A DNA stretch of 5,020 nucleotides, taken from assembly GCA_903903705.1 (NCBI GenBank), contig CAIUZU010000019.1, positions 1-5,020 on the forward strand, in the 5' to 3' direction. The number at the start of each line of letters is the position of its first letter. Position 1 is the first letter of the stretch. Source of the stretch: an uncultured Helicobacteraceae bacterium (GTDB lineage Bacteria; Campylobacterota; Campylobacteria; Campylobacterales; Sulfurimonadaceae). The translations under genes and the position numbers were made by a program. Under the pieces are notes generated by a model. The model made no database searches, was not told the DNA's origin, and was given only the letters and a program-made list of their open reading frames with translations. Positions 1 through 5,020 of this stretch are shown in pieces.

Positions 1-576
1 GTCACACCTATATTTTTCATCCAGCCTCTTTGATATAAATTTTTCAAGCCCTAAAAGCTCCTTGCAATCATCTTTTTTATTTAGATATTGTTCTAAACGC
101 TTTAAGATAGAGTGCCCGCTAAAGGAGTCAATAATTCTTAGAATAGATAAAACAAAGCTATTTCTAATAAAAAGTGTATAGATCTTGTATCCTGCATCAC
201 TCTCAATATCGCCATGAGAAAGAAGCACTTTTTTAGTTTCTATCGTACATGTAACAGGCTGCAGCGAGATAGGAAAGACTTTTGCATGCGGAAAGATTTT
301 TTTTAAATTAAAATCGTGGTTTCCCTCTAAATAGATAACTTCTATATCTAAAGAGATCTTATTTAAAATCTCTATTGCTTCTTCATTTATTTTATGCGTA
401 TGGGGAATTTCTCCAAAAAGAGCATCAAAGATATCTCCCATCAATATTATCTGCGTAGGTTTTAACTCATGAGAAGCTATGCTTTTTAAAAACTCTAAAA
501 ATTGGGGACGGCTATGCGAGTAGTGTGCATCGCCTATGACGAATGCACCCTCTTTTATCTCTATATCATGGAACAT
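1..576 (-). CDS. LpxH-like metallophosphoesterase (probable UDP-2,3-diacylglucosamine diphosphatase), 3' end cut by window edge
   Basis: An open frame of 192 codons reads leftward from ATG at 576 to the window edge without a stop, so the C-terminus is missing. It shows the ordered metal-binding motifs of calcineurin-like phosphoesterases: GDAH (residues 15-18), GDIFD (47-51), GNHD (85-88) and SHGD (120-123). The final GHxH-type motif is expected beyond the edge. A conserved-looking stretch around residues 129-173 (GYKIYTLFIRN, then KKDDCKE) resembles epsilonproteobacterial proteins annotated as UDP-2,3-diacylglucosamine diphosphatase, which hydrolyse UDP-diacylglucosamine to lipid X at the inner membrane during lipid A synthesis. 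That substrate is inferred; the phosphoesterase fold is secure. The ATG lies inside the end of argC (11-base overlap) and has no strong Shine-Dalgarno, so translation probably depends on coupling to argC. GC is low (about 34% by hand count over 1-540). Confidence 0.85.
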   Translation of the reverse strand, partial: MFHDIEIKEGAFVIGDAHYSHSRPQFLEFLKSIASHELKPTQIILMGDIFDALFGEIPHTHKINEEAIEILNKISLDIEVIYLEGNHDFNLKKIFPHAKVFPISLQPVTCTIETKKVLLSHGDIESDAGYKIYTLFIRNSFVLSILRIIDSFSGHSILKRLEQYLNKKDDCKELLGLEKFISKRLDEKYRCD

Positions 577-1570
577 AAGCTATGTTTGGCACACCTAGAT
601 CTTCATCAAATCCCATCATCAAGTTTGCATTGGCAACTGCGGCTGAAGATGCGCCTCTCATAAGATTGTCTATTGCACTTGAGATAAAGAGCATGTTTGC
701 TTTTCGCTTTACATAAATATCGCAAAAGTTTGTTCCTGCAACGCTCTTCATGTCAACCGGATTTTTACATACTCTCACATGTTTAGCATCCTTATAAAAC
801 TCTTCAAGCATGGCATTTTCATCAAAATCACCTTCCACTTGAATATAGATAGAACTTATCATACCGCGAGTAACGGGAACTAAATGCGGAACAAAATGAA
901 CTTCATCAAAATCTACTCCGAGTTTTTGTGCGATCTCCGGCGCATGTCTGTGCATAAGCGGATTGTAGGCAAAAAGATTGTCATTTACATTTACAAAGTG
1001 CGTTACATCGCTAAGTTTTTTACCCGCACCGCTCACGCCTGTTTTTGCATCAACTATGATTGGAGTGTGTTTTACTCTTTTACTCATAAAAGGCAAAACT
1101 CCTAAAATCGCACTAGTGGGAAAACATCCCGGATTTGCTACGAGTTTTGCACTTTTTAGCTCCTCACGAAACAACTCAGGAAGCCCGTAAACCGCATGTT
1201 CTAAGTTTTGTGTATCTGTATGAGGGCAGTAAAACGCTTCATAAATATCTTGAGGCAATCTATAGTCGGCAGAGAGATCAACGACTTTTAAGCCTTTTTC
1301 TATCAAAGGCTTTACATAAGCCATAGCCGTTTGATGCGGAAGTGCTAAAAAGACAAGCTCACAACTAGCCGCACATTTGTCTAAATCGGCTTTTTGAACC
1401 TCTAAATCAGATACTTTTGCAAGTGATGGATGAAGCTTCTCAAGCGTTGTTCCGCCATCCGTATTTGCGACATAATTGAGATTAAATTTTGGATGCTTAA
1501 GAAGCATTTTTACAAGCTCAAGCCCCGTGTATCCGCTTGCACCGATTACTCCGACATTAATGACACTCAA
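566..1570 (-). CDS. argC: N-acetyl-gamma-glutamyl-phosphate reductase (ArgC), TTG start
   Basis: This 334-residue protein catalyses the NADPH-dependent reduction of N-acetyl-glutamyl phosphate to N-acetyl-glutamate semialdehyde, the third step of arginine synthesis in the cytoplasm. The N-terminus has the dinucleotide-binding motif GASGYTG (residues 10-16). The catalytic cysteine is Cys149 in NPGCFPTS, and the conserved histidine motif HRHAPEI spans 207-213, followed by FVPHLVPVTRGM (227-238). The length fits the longer, roughly 340-residue ArgC type. The start is TTG at 1570: an AGGAG Shine-Dalgarno lies 7 bases upstream (1578-1582), an in-frame TAG lies two codons upstream (1574-1576), and the next in-frame ATG (codon 22) would remove the nucleotide-binding loop. 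It overlaps greA upstream by 14 bases and the phosphoesterase gene downstream by 11 bases. No other arginine genes are visible here, so argC is not part of an arg cluster in this window. Confidence 0.97.
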   Translation of the reverse strand: MSVINVGVIGASGYTGLELVKMLLKHPKFNLNYVANTDGGTTLEKLHPSLAKVSDLEVQKADLDKCAASCELVFLALPHQTAMAYVKPLIEKGLKVVDLSADYRLPQDIYEAFYCPHTDTQNLEHAVYGLPELFREELKSAKLVANPGCFPTSAILGVLPFMSKRVKHTPIIVDAKTGVSGAGKKLSDVTHFVNVNDNLFAYNPLMHRHAPEIAQKLGVDFDEVHFVPHLVPVTRGMISSIYIQVEGDFDENAMLEEFYKDAKHVRVCKNPVDMKSVAGTNFCDIYVKRKANMLFISSAIDNLMRGASSAAVANANLMMGFDEDLGVPNIAYVP

Positions 1571-2054
1571 ACACTATCTCCTGATATCTAACTTCTATTA
1601 TCTCAAACTCTTTTGTACCGTTTGGAAGCTGTACTTTCACCTCATCGCCCTCTTCTCTTCCTAAAAGCTGTTTTGCCAAAGGAGAGCCAAAAGAGATTAG
1701 CCCCATTTCAGGATTTGACTCGCATCCTCCGACTATAGTATATGTATACTCTTTTGAGCTATCCATATCACTTACCACAACGGTTGAGCCAAAGCTTACT
1801 TTTGAGTGTTCAAGATCACCTGGATCTACAATCTTTGCACTTCCTATTATCTCTGAGAGTTCTTGCAGACGGTTATCTATCTGTTTTTGCTGCTCTTTTG
1901 CCGCATGATACTCGGCATTTTCCTTCAAATCTCCATGCTCAAGCGCCTCTTCTATCGCCTTAACCACAGCCGGTCTTTTTACACTTTTTAAATTTTTAAC
2001 TTCTGCTTGGAGCTTGTTATATCCAAACAGTGTCATCGGCTCTATTTTTTCCAT
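1557..2054 (-). CDS. greA: Transcription elongation factor GreA
   Basis: This 165-residue protein is the usual length for GreA, which enters the secondary channel of RNA polymerase and stimulates cleavage of backtracked transcripts. The N-terminal coiled coil spans roughly residues 12-75; its tip carries HGDLKENAEY with the expected acidic residues Asp42 and Glu45 that help coordinate the catalytic magnesium. The C-terminal FKBP-like domain follows from about residue 85, including the ISFGSPLAKQLLG segment (120-132). The start PMTLFGYNKL preceded by five residues is typical of GreA, which supports ATG at 2054. A weak AAGAGA ribosome-binding site lies about 9 bases upstream. GreA is the first gene of a leftward cluster with argC and an LpxH-like gene. 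Its codons for Gln158-Glu159 form the argC Shine-Dalgarno. Confidence 0.97.
   Translation of the reverse strand: MEKIEPMTLFGYNKLQAEVKNLKSVKRPAVVKAIEEALEHGDLKENAEYHAAKEQQKQIDNRLQELSEIIGSAKIVDPGDLEHSKVSFGSTVVVSDMDSSKEYTYTIVGGCESNPEMGLISFGSPLAKQLLGREEGDEVKVQLPNGTKEFEIIEVRYQEIVFECH
1578..1582 (-). promoter_or_regulatory. Shine-Dalgarno AGGAG that sets the TTG start of argC
   Basis: AGGAG on the minus strand lies 7 bases before the TTG at 1570, inside the last codons of greA. With the in-frame TAG just upstream it fixes TTG as the argC start. An ATG formed within ATTAATGTC a few bases downstream is out of frame. Confidence 0.8.
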
Positions 2055-2079
2055 AAATTATTCTCTTTATTGTTAATCT

Positions 2080-2116
2080 TTTTGTCATTATATCAAATTA
2101 AATTGTCTGAGTACAA
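2080..2116 (-). promoter_or_regulatory. Probable sigma-70 promoter for greA-argC-phosphoesterase
   Basis: On the minus strand a perfect TATAAT lies at 2092-2087 within TTGATATAATGAC. The best -35 candidate is TTGTAC (2116-2111, 18-base spacer), which is weak; AT-rich sequence fills the spacer, and epsilonproteobacterial promoters often lack a good -35. Transcription would begin near 2080, giving a leader of about 25 bases before the greA ATG. The -10 is seen directly; the promoter role is inferred. Confidence 0.6.
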
Positions 2117-2132
2117 AGTAGCTACCAAATAT

Positions 2133-2157
2133 TTGAGCAAGAACGACTTATGCTCAA
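2133..2157. repeat. Inverted repeat TTGAGCA-N11-TGCTCAA in the divergent intergenic region
   Basis: Two perfect 7-base arms (2133-2139 and 2151-2157) are separated by 11 bases. The repeat sits between the greA promoter and the haem-protein gene, about 55 bases upstream of that gene's ATG. There is no following T-run and no upstream gene ending here, so a terminator is unlikely. It could be the binding site of a dimeric regulator. It does not match the FNR/CRP half-site pattern well, and no regulator is encoded nearby. Confidence 0.4.
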
Positions 2158-2163
2158 TTTAAT
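2133..2163 (+). promoter_or_regulatory. Weak candidate promoter for the haem-domain gene
   Basis: TTGAGC (2133-2138, 4 of 6 to the -35 consensus) and TTTAAT (2158-2163, 5 of 6 to the -10 consensus) are separated by 19 bases, longer than the preferred 17. If real, transcription would start near 2170 and the inverted repeat would fall within the promoter. Another -10-like string, TATATG at 2168-2173, is an alternative. Neither is strong. Confidence 0.25.
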
Positions 2164-2200
2164 GAAATATATGCGATTATTGAAACCGAATTCTTTTTTT

Positions 2201-2205
2201 GGAGG
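2201..2205 (+). promoter_or_regulatory. Strong Shine-Dalgarno GGAGG of the haem-domain gene
   Basis: GGAGG lies 5 bases before the ATG at 2211. It decides the start, since the upstream in-frame TTG (2199-2201) overlaps it and has no site of its own. Confidence 0.8.
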
Positions 2206-2210
2206 ATGTC

Positions 2211-2732
2211 ATGCAAACTATAAAACCTTTAACTTTTAAACTCTCTGCCGTCTCTTTACTCTCTGTTTTGCTTGCATTTTCACTCAAATTGTCTGCACAT
2301 GAAGATAATAGTGCGGACGCTTTAAAAAAAGAGACAAATGTTGATAAAAATCTGCCCATATATGAACTAATCAACAGCTCATATTTAGCAAATATCAAGC
2401 CTATTTTAGAAAAAAAATGTTTTGATTGTCATAGCAATGCAACCAAATTTCCATGGTATTATAAAATACCCGGATTTAAACAGATGATTGATTATGATAT
2501 CAAAAAGGCTAAAAGACATATAGATCTGAGCAAGGATTTTCCTTTTATCTCTCATAACACTCCGCTAAAAGATTTAAACAGTTTAAGAGAGGTTATTATC
2601 GAAAACGATATGCCTCCGCTTAGCTACATTATCGCACATTGGGATGCTAGGCTAACCAAAAGCGAAAGAGAGGCTATCGTCAAATGGAGCGAAGAGTCAA
2701 TATCTAAGCTAAGAGAGATTCGTTATCAGTGA
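2211..2732 (+). CDS. Exported single-haem protein with haem-binding domain (PF14376 type)
   Basis: The ATG at 2211 is preceded by a strong GGAGG (2201-2205, 5-base spacer); this is preferred over an in-frame TTG at 2199 that partly overlaps the Shine-Dalgarno. The 173-residue product has a Sec signal peptide: Lys5 and Lys10, a hydrophobic stretch at about 11-27, and a likely cleavage after LSA (27-29), so it should act in the periplasm. One c-type haem site, CFDCH, lies at 70-74. The flanking sequence (DCHSNATKFPWYYKIP at 72-87, RHIDLS at 102-107, NDMPPLSYIIAHWDARLT at 132-149) follows the pattern of the haem-binding domain family PF14376. Met134 in MPP is a candidate distal ligand, though nearby histidines (103, 115, 143) are also possible. 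The redox partner is unknown and no cytochrome maturation or oxidase genes are adjacent. An A8 run (2410-2417) directly precedes the first haem cysteine codon. Confidence 0.88.
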   Translation: MQTIKPLTFKLSAVSLLSVLLAFSLKLSAHEDNSADALKKETNVDKNLPIYELINSSYLANIKPILEKKCFDCHSNATKFPWYYKIPGFKQMIDYDIKKAKRHIDLSKDFPFISHNTPLKDLNSLREVIIENDMPPLSYIIAHWDARLTKSEREAIVKWSEESISKLREIRYQ

Positions 2733-2749
2733 TATAACATGTCTCAACC

Positions 2750-3994
2750 TCATAGCTCTCCTCTAAATGCACTGTCTAGGATGGAAGCTTTCAAGGCTTT
2801 GAGGCTAGCCATCTTCTCTTTTTGCAGCTGTTTTATTTTTTCTATTTTTTGTGAGATCTCATCTAGGTAGGTTACTATTTTTTGTTGGATAGGCACTGAG
2901 ACAAATGGTACTTGAAATTCCTCTAGCATACTCTTTGTAATTGCTTCTCTTGTTGCACCGCCAGAAGAGCTAAATAATAACTCTGATTTCACAGATGGAC
3001 TTATTAAGTAATAATGCAAAAAGCTTGGAATCATCCCATTTTTTAATCTCAAAATTGAAACATGTTGATTCACTCTTGCAGGTAAATAATTTTTATCTAC
3101 AATGCAACAACGAGCAACGGAAGCACCTGTAATATTTAACAATACATCATTCTCTTCAATGGTGACATTATCTAATTTTTTGGCTTGTTCATCATCTATA
3201 AAAGCTAATCCTTTTATTTTAAACCCATTGTCATGTATATTCATGCTTCTGATTAAACTTACACCCTCTGTTTTATATGCTTTTTGCCCACCTCTGGGAG
3301 TTGAGCCACTTCCAATTTTTTTGGTTATATTTTTGAGAGATATTGTTTTATCTGTGTTTAACTCTCCAAAAACATCATTCAAAACACTTCCCATAAATGC
3401 GTTGGCTTCGTCCATGTTTTTTTGATGCAGGGCTATTGATCTGTCTATTTTTTCAAAGAGCAAATCCAATTTTGAAACTATTCTCTGCTGTTCTGGAAGT
3501 GGCGGGAGTGGGATTGATAAAGTCTTAAATCCAGTTTTATTAAATTTTGGTTGAGCAGTTGTTGCAACAATTGTTTCTAAAAAGTTTTTAAAAATATTAG
3601 AAGCAAAATAATAATATAAAAAAGAATTGGATAGATTATCAATCTGAGGTCTTATTAAAATTGAATTAGGACCTATTGTCATTGGTTGACCTAAATTTGG
3701 GACTCTAAAGTGTAAACCAACACTACCAACATTGCACATCATTATGTCATTTTCATTTAATGAACTTTTAGATAAAAAATCGTATGAATGCTTATCTACA
3801 TATACATAATCGCCATTCCATTTATTTGAAAAATCTTTTAATCTAACTAAAATTGCATAGTCTTTCTTATTTAGATAAGAAACATTTTCTTTAAGTGAAG
3901 CAAAGCTTCCATTGGCAACAAAATCTGTTAAATATAAAGAGTCTTTGAAATTAGTCCACCCCCACCCATCAGGAAGCTCATACAACTCACTCAT
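2750..3994 (-). CDS. hsdS: Type I restriction-modification specificity subunit (HsdS)
   Basis: This 414-residue protein is the DNA-recognition subunit of a type I system; it binds a bipartite target and assembles with two HsdM (and two HsdR) subunits. It has the two-fold layout of the family. Target-recognition domain 1 spans about residues 5-160, beginning LPDGWGWTNF. A central helical spacer lies at 163-212 (PLPPLPEQQRIVSKLD). Target-recognition domain 2 spans about 213-362, with GSGSTPRGG (228-236) and GGATREAITK (345-354). A C-terminal spacer lies at 366-414, ending SAFRGEL. The end of each half matches (VFGEL at 208-212, FRGEL at 410-414), as expected for the pseudo-duplicated fold. Length is normal and no frameshift is seen. 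The ATG overlaps the hsdM stop by 8 bases (ATGAGTGA). Domain 1 DNA is very AT-rich, suggesting exchange of this domain. Target specificity cannot be read from sequence alone. Confidence 0.96.
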   Translation of the reverse strand: MSELYELPDGWGWTNFKDSLYLTDFVANGSFASLKENVSYLNKKDYAILVRLKDFSNKWNGDYVYVDKHSYDFLSKSSLNENDIMMCNVGSVGLHFRVPNLGQPMTIGPNSILIRPQIDNLSNSFLYYYFASNIFKNFLETIVATTAQPKFNKTGFKTLSIPLPPLPEQQRIVSKLDLLFEKIDRSIALHQKNMDEANAFMGSVLNDVFGELNTDKTISLKNITKKIGSGSTPRGGQKAYKTEGVSLIRSMNIHDNGFKIKGLAFIDDEQAKKLDNVTIEENDVLLNITGASVARCCIVDKNYLPARVNQHVSILRLKNGMIPSFLHYYLISPSVKSELLFSSSGGATREAITKSMLEEFQVPFVSVPIQQKIVTYLDEISQKIEKIKQLQKEKMASLKALKASILDSAFRGEL

Positions 3995-5020
3995 TGATAT
4001 CTTTCCCTATCAATATCACCTCAATCTCATCCATCAAATCATTTATTTCGCTATTGTTTAGCTTGATATTTTCAACCAGCTCTATCGGTGATTTATGCTC
4101 AATAGTCTCATTTTTGTTTGGATTTTTAGCACTAATATCGAACTCTTTTATGTCATTGACATGTACAATCCAAGAGTTACATGTAAGCGTTCTATCTTGC
4201 CACACATCTAAAAACTCTTTGAAGTGGTCGTACTGGATTGGTTTGTTTTTTGTGAGCTTATAAGGCGGATTTACTTCGTAGTAAAAGATGTCCGACGTGC
4301 TTCCCTTTCTCTCAAAAAAGATGACATTTGTTTTTACACCGCTGTAGGGTAAAAATATACCTGCGGGAAGACTAAGCACGGTATGAACATTGAAACGCTC
4401 TAAAAGCTCTTGTTTTACCGACTTAAACGCATTGTTGGTTTGAAACAAAACACCCTCGGGGATAACCACGCCGCATTTCCCGCCAAGTTTTAGATGGTTC
4501 ATCATGTGTTGTAAAAACAGCAGTTCGGTAGCGTTTGACTTGATGGGGAAGTTCTGCTGAATGCTGTCGTTCTCTTTTCCGCCAAAAGGAGGGTTTGCCA
4601 AGATGCAGTCAAATCTGTCCTTTTCTTCAAGTCCTCTGATGTCTTTTGTGAGAGTATTTGCTTTTGCGATGTTTGGCGATTCGACTCCGTGGAGTATCAT
4701 ATTCATAACACCCATGACATAGGAGAGCGGAGTTTTTTCATTGCCGAAAAAAGTGTCCTCATTTAAAAACTTCAACTGCTCTGTTGAGAGTTCTCGCTGT
4801 TTGTTTGCTTTGATGTCGGTGTAGCGTATGTGGTTGTACGCTTCGATAAGAAATCCGCAGCTTCCCACGGCAGGGTCGTAAATGGTCTGCCCCACTTTTG
4901 GGTCTAGCACATCTACGATGACTTTTATAAGCGGGCGAGGAGTATAAAACTCCCCACTGTTACCGCCGTCACTCCCCATGTCTTTGAGAAGTTTTTCATA
5001 GATAAGCGAGAGCTGAAACA
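3987..5020 (-). CDS. hsdM: Type I restriction-modification methyltransferase subunit (HsdM), N-terminus cut by window edge
   Basis: The open frame continues to the right edge: before the Met at 4979 it reads FQLSLIYEKLLKD without a stop, so that Met is internal and the gene starts beyond 5020. At least 343 residues are visible, against roughly 500 in typical HsdM. Counted from the Met at 4979, the conserved entry GEFYTPRPL (9-17) leads into the S-adenosylmethionine motif DPAVGSCGFL (35-44) and the catalytic motif NPPF (129-132), which marks N6-adenine methylation. Further conserved stretches include LGGKCGVVIPEGVLF (165-179) and LPAGIF (204-209). The C-terminal segment after about 290 looks helical and would contact HsdS. 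With HsdS it forms the M2S methyltransferase. It overlaps hsdS by 8 bases. GC is about 45%, well above the hsdS recognition-domain DNA. No damage is visible in the part present. Confidence 0.95.
   Translation of the reverse strand, partial: FQLSLIYEKLLKDMGSDGGNSGEFYTPRPLIKVIVDVLDPKVGQTIYDPAVGSCGFLIEAYNHIRYTDIKANKQRELSTEQLKFLNEDTFFGNEKTPLSYVMGVMNMILHGVESPNIAKANTLTKDIRGLEEKDRFDCILANPPFGGKENDSIQQNFPIKSNATELLFLQHMMNHLKLGGKCGVVIPEGVLFQTNNAFKSVKQELLERFNVHTVLSLPAGIFLPYSGVKTNVIFFERKGSTSDIFYYEVNPPYKLTKNKPIQYDHFKEFLDVWQDRTLTCNSWIVHVNDIKEFDISAKNPNKNETIEHKSPIELVENIKLNNSEINDLMDEIEVILIGKDINE
3993..4014 (-). promoter_or_regulatory. Predicted RNA hairpin holding the hsdS start codon, with the ribosome-binding site in its loop
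   Basis: On the hsdM-hsdS transcript, ATTGATA (4014-4008) can pair perfectly with TATCAAT (3999-3993) around the 8-base loop GGGAAAGA. The 3' arm includes the A and U of the hsdS AUG, and a further G-U pair could include its G. The loop carries the only purine-rich Shine-Dalgarno-like sequence. The pairing is seen in the sequence; a role in making hsdS translation depend on ribosomes finishing hsdM is inferred. Confidence 0.45.

Noticed and set aside
297..304. T8 run within the phosphoesterase gene as a phase-variation tract
   Set aside because: It encodes Lys-Lys in an intact frame, is short, and similar runs occur elsewhere in this AT-rich DNA.
884..1326. Three overlapping rightward open frames of 63-73 codons inside argC
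   Set aside because: They lie wholly antisense to a clearly conserved argC, lack good ribosome-binding sites, and their translations look like low-complexity shadow sequence.
1476..1963. Rightward open frames antisense to argC and greA (1476-1664 and 1742-1963)
   Set aside because: They are shadows of the conserved greA and argC genes with no recognisable domain.
2199..2201. TTG as an alternative start for the haem-domain protein
   Set aside because: It overlaps the strong GGAGG that serves the ATG at 2211 and would only add four residues, including two acidic ones, before the signal peptide.
2177..2398. Leftward 73-codon open frame opposite the start of the haem-protein gene
   Set aside because: It is antisense to a gene with a signal peptide, a strong Shine-Dalgarno and a haem motif.
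2722..2738. GTTAT / ATAAC hairpin at the convergent gene ends as a terminator
   Set aside because: The stem is only 5 bp and AT-rich, with no T-run on either strand.
3102..3425. Rightward 107-codon open frame opposite hsdS
   Set aside because: It is the complement of the second recognition domain of an intact hsdS and shows no family features.
3994..4263. Rightward 89-codon open frame opposite the end of hsdM, apparently hydrophobic
   Set aside because: Its hydrophobicity comes from reading the reverse of charged, AT-rich hsdM codons; hsdM is clearly the real gene.
4977..4979. ATG as the start of hsdM
   Set aside because: The frame stays open to the window edge with typical HsdM sequence before this Met, and a start here would remove the N-terminal domain.
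1..5020. CRISPR arrays, tRNA or rRNA genes, insertion sequences, attachment sites
   Set aside because: No regularly spaced direct repeats, cloverleaf-like sequence, transposase or flanking direct repeats were seen; nearly all bases are accounted for by coding sequence.

Overview
The window looks like chromosomal DNA from a Campylobacterota (epsilonproteobacterial) species, most like Sulfurimonas and its relatives. The basis is moderate to low GC, very tight gene packing with overlapping genes, the style of the GreA, ArgC and metallophosphoesterase proteins, and a small periplasmic haem protein. This is a judgement from sequence style; no search was run.

Layout. Positions 1-2054 carry a leftward cluster transcribed greA, then argC, then a metallophosphoesterase of the UDP-2,3-diacylglucosamine diphosphatase (LpxH) type that runs off the left edge. 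The genes overlap by 14 and 11 bases, so they are probably co-transcribed and translationally coupled; a good -10 element lies just upstream of greA. Positions 2055-2210 are a divergent intergenic region with a 7+7 bp inverted repeat. Positions 2211-2732 encode, rightward, an exported protein with one CXXCH haem site (haem-binding domain of the PF14376 type). After a 17-base gap, positions 2750-5020 hold the leftward 3' part of a type I restriction-modification locus: hsdM (N-terminus beyond the right edge) overlapping hsdS by 8 bases. No hsdR is visible.

How the genes work together. GreA, ArgC and the LpxH-like enzyme serve unrelated housekeeping tasks (transcript cleavage, arginine synthesis, lipid A synthesis) and seem linked only by transcription. 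HsdM and HsdS would form the M2S methyltransferase of a type I system, with HsdS setting the target sequence. The hsdS start codon lies in a predicted hairpin with a purine-rich ribosome-binding site in the loop, and the first target-recognition domain is strikingly AT-rich compared with hsdM.

I found no convincing undescribed system. The points most worth checking are the hsdS start hairpin, the mosaic composition of hsdS, and the inverted repeat in the divergent promoter region.
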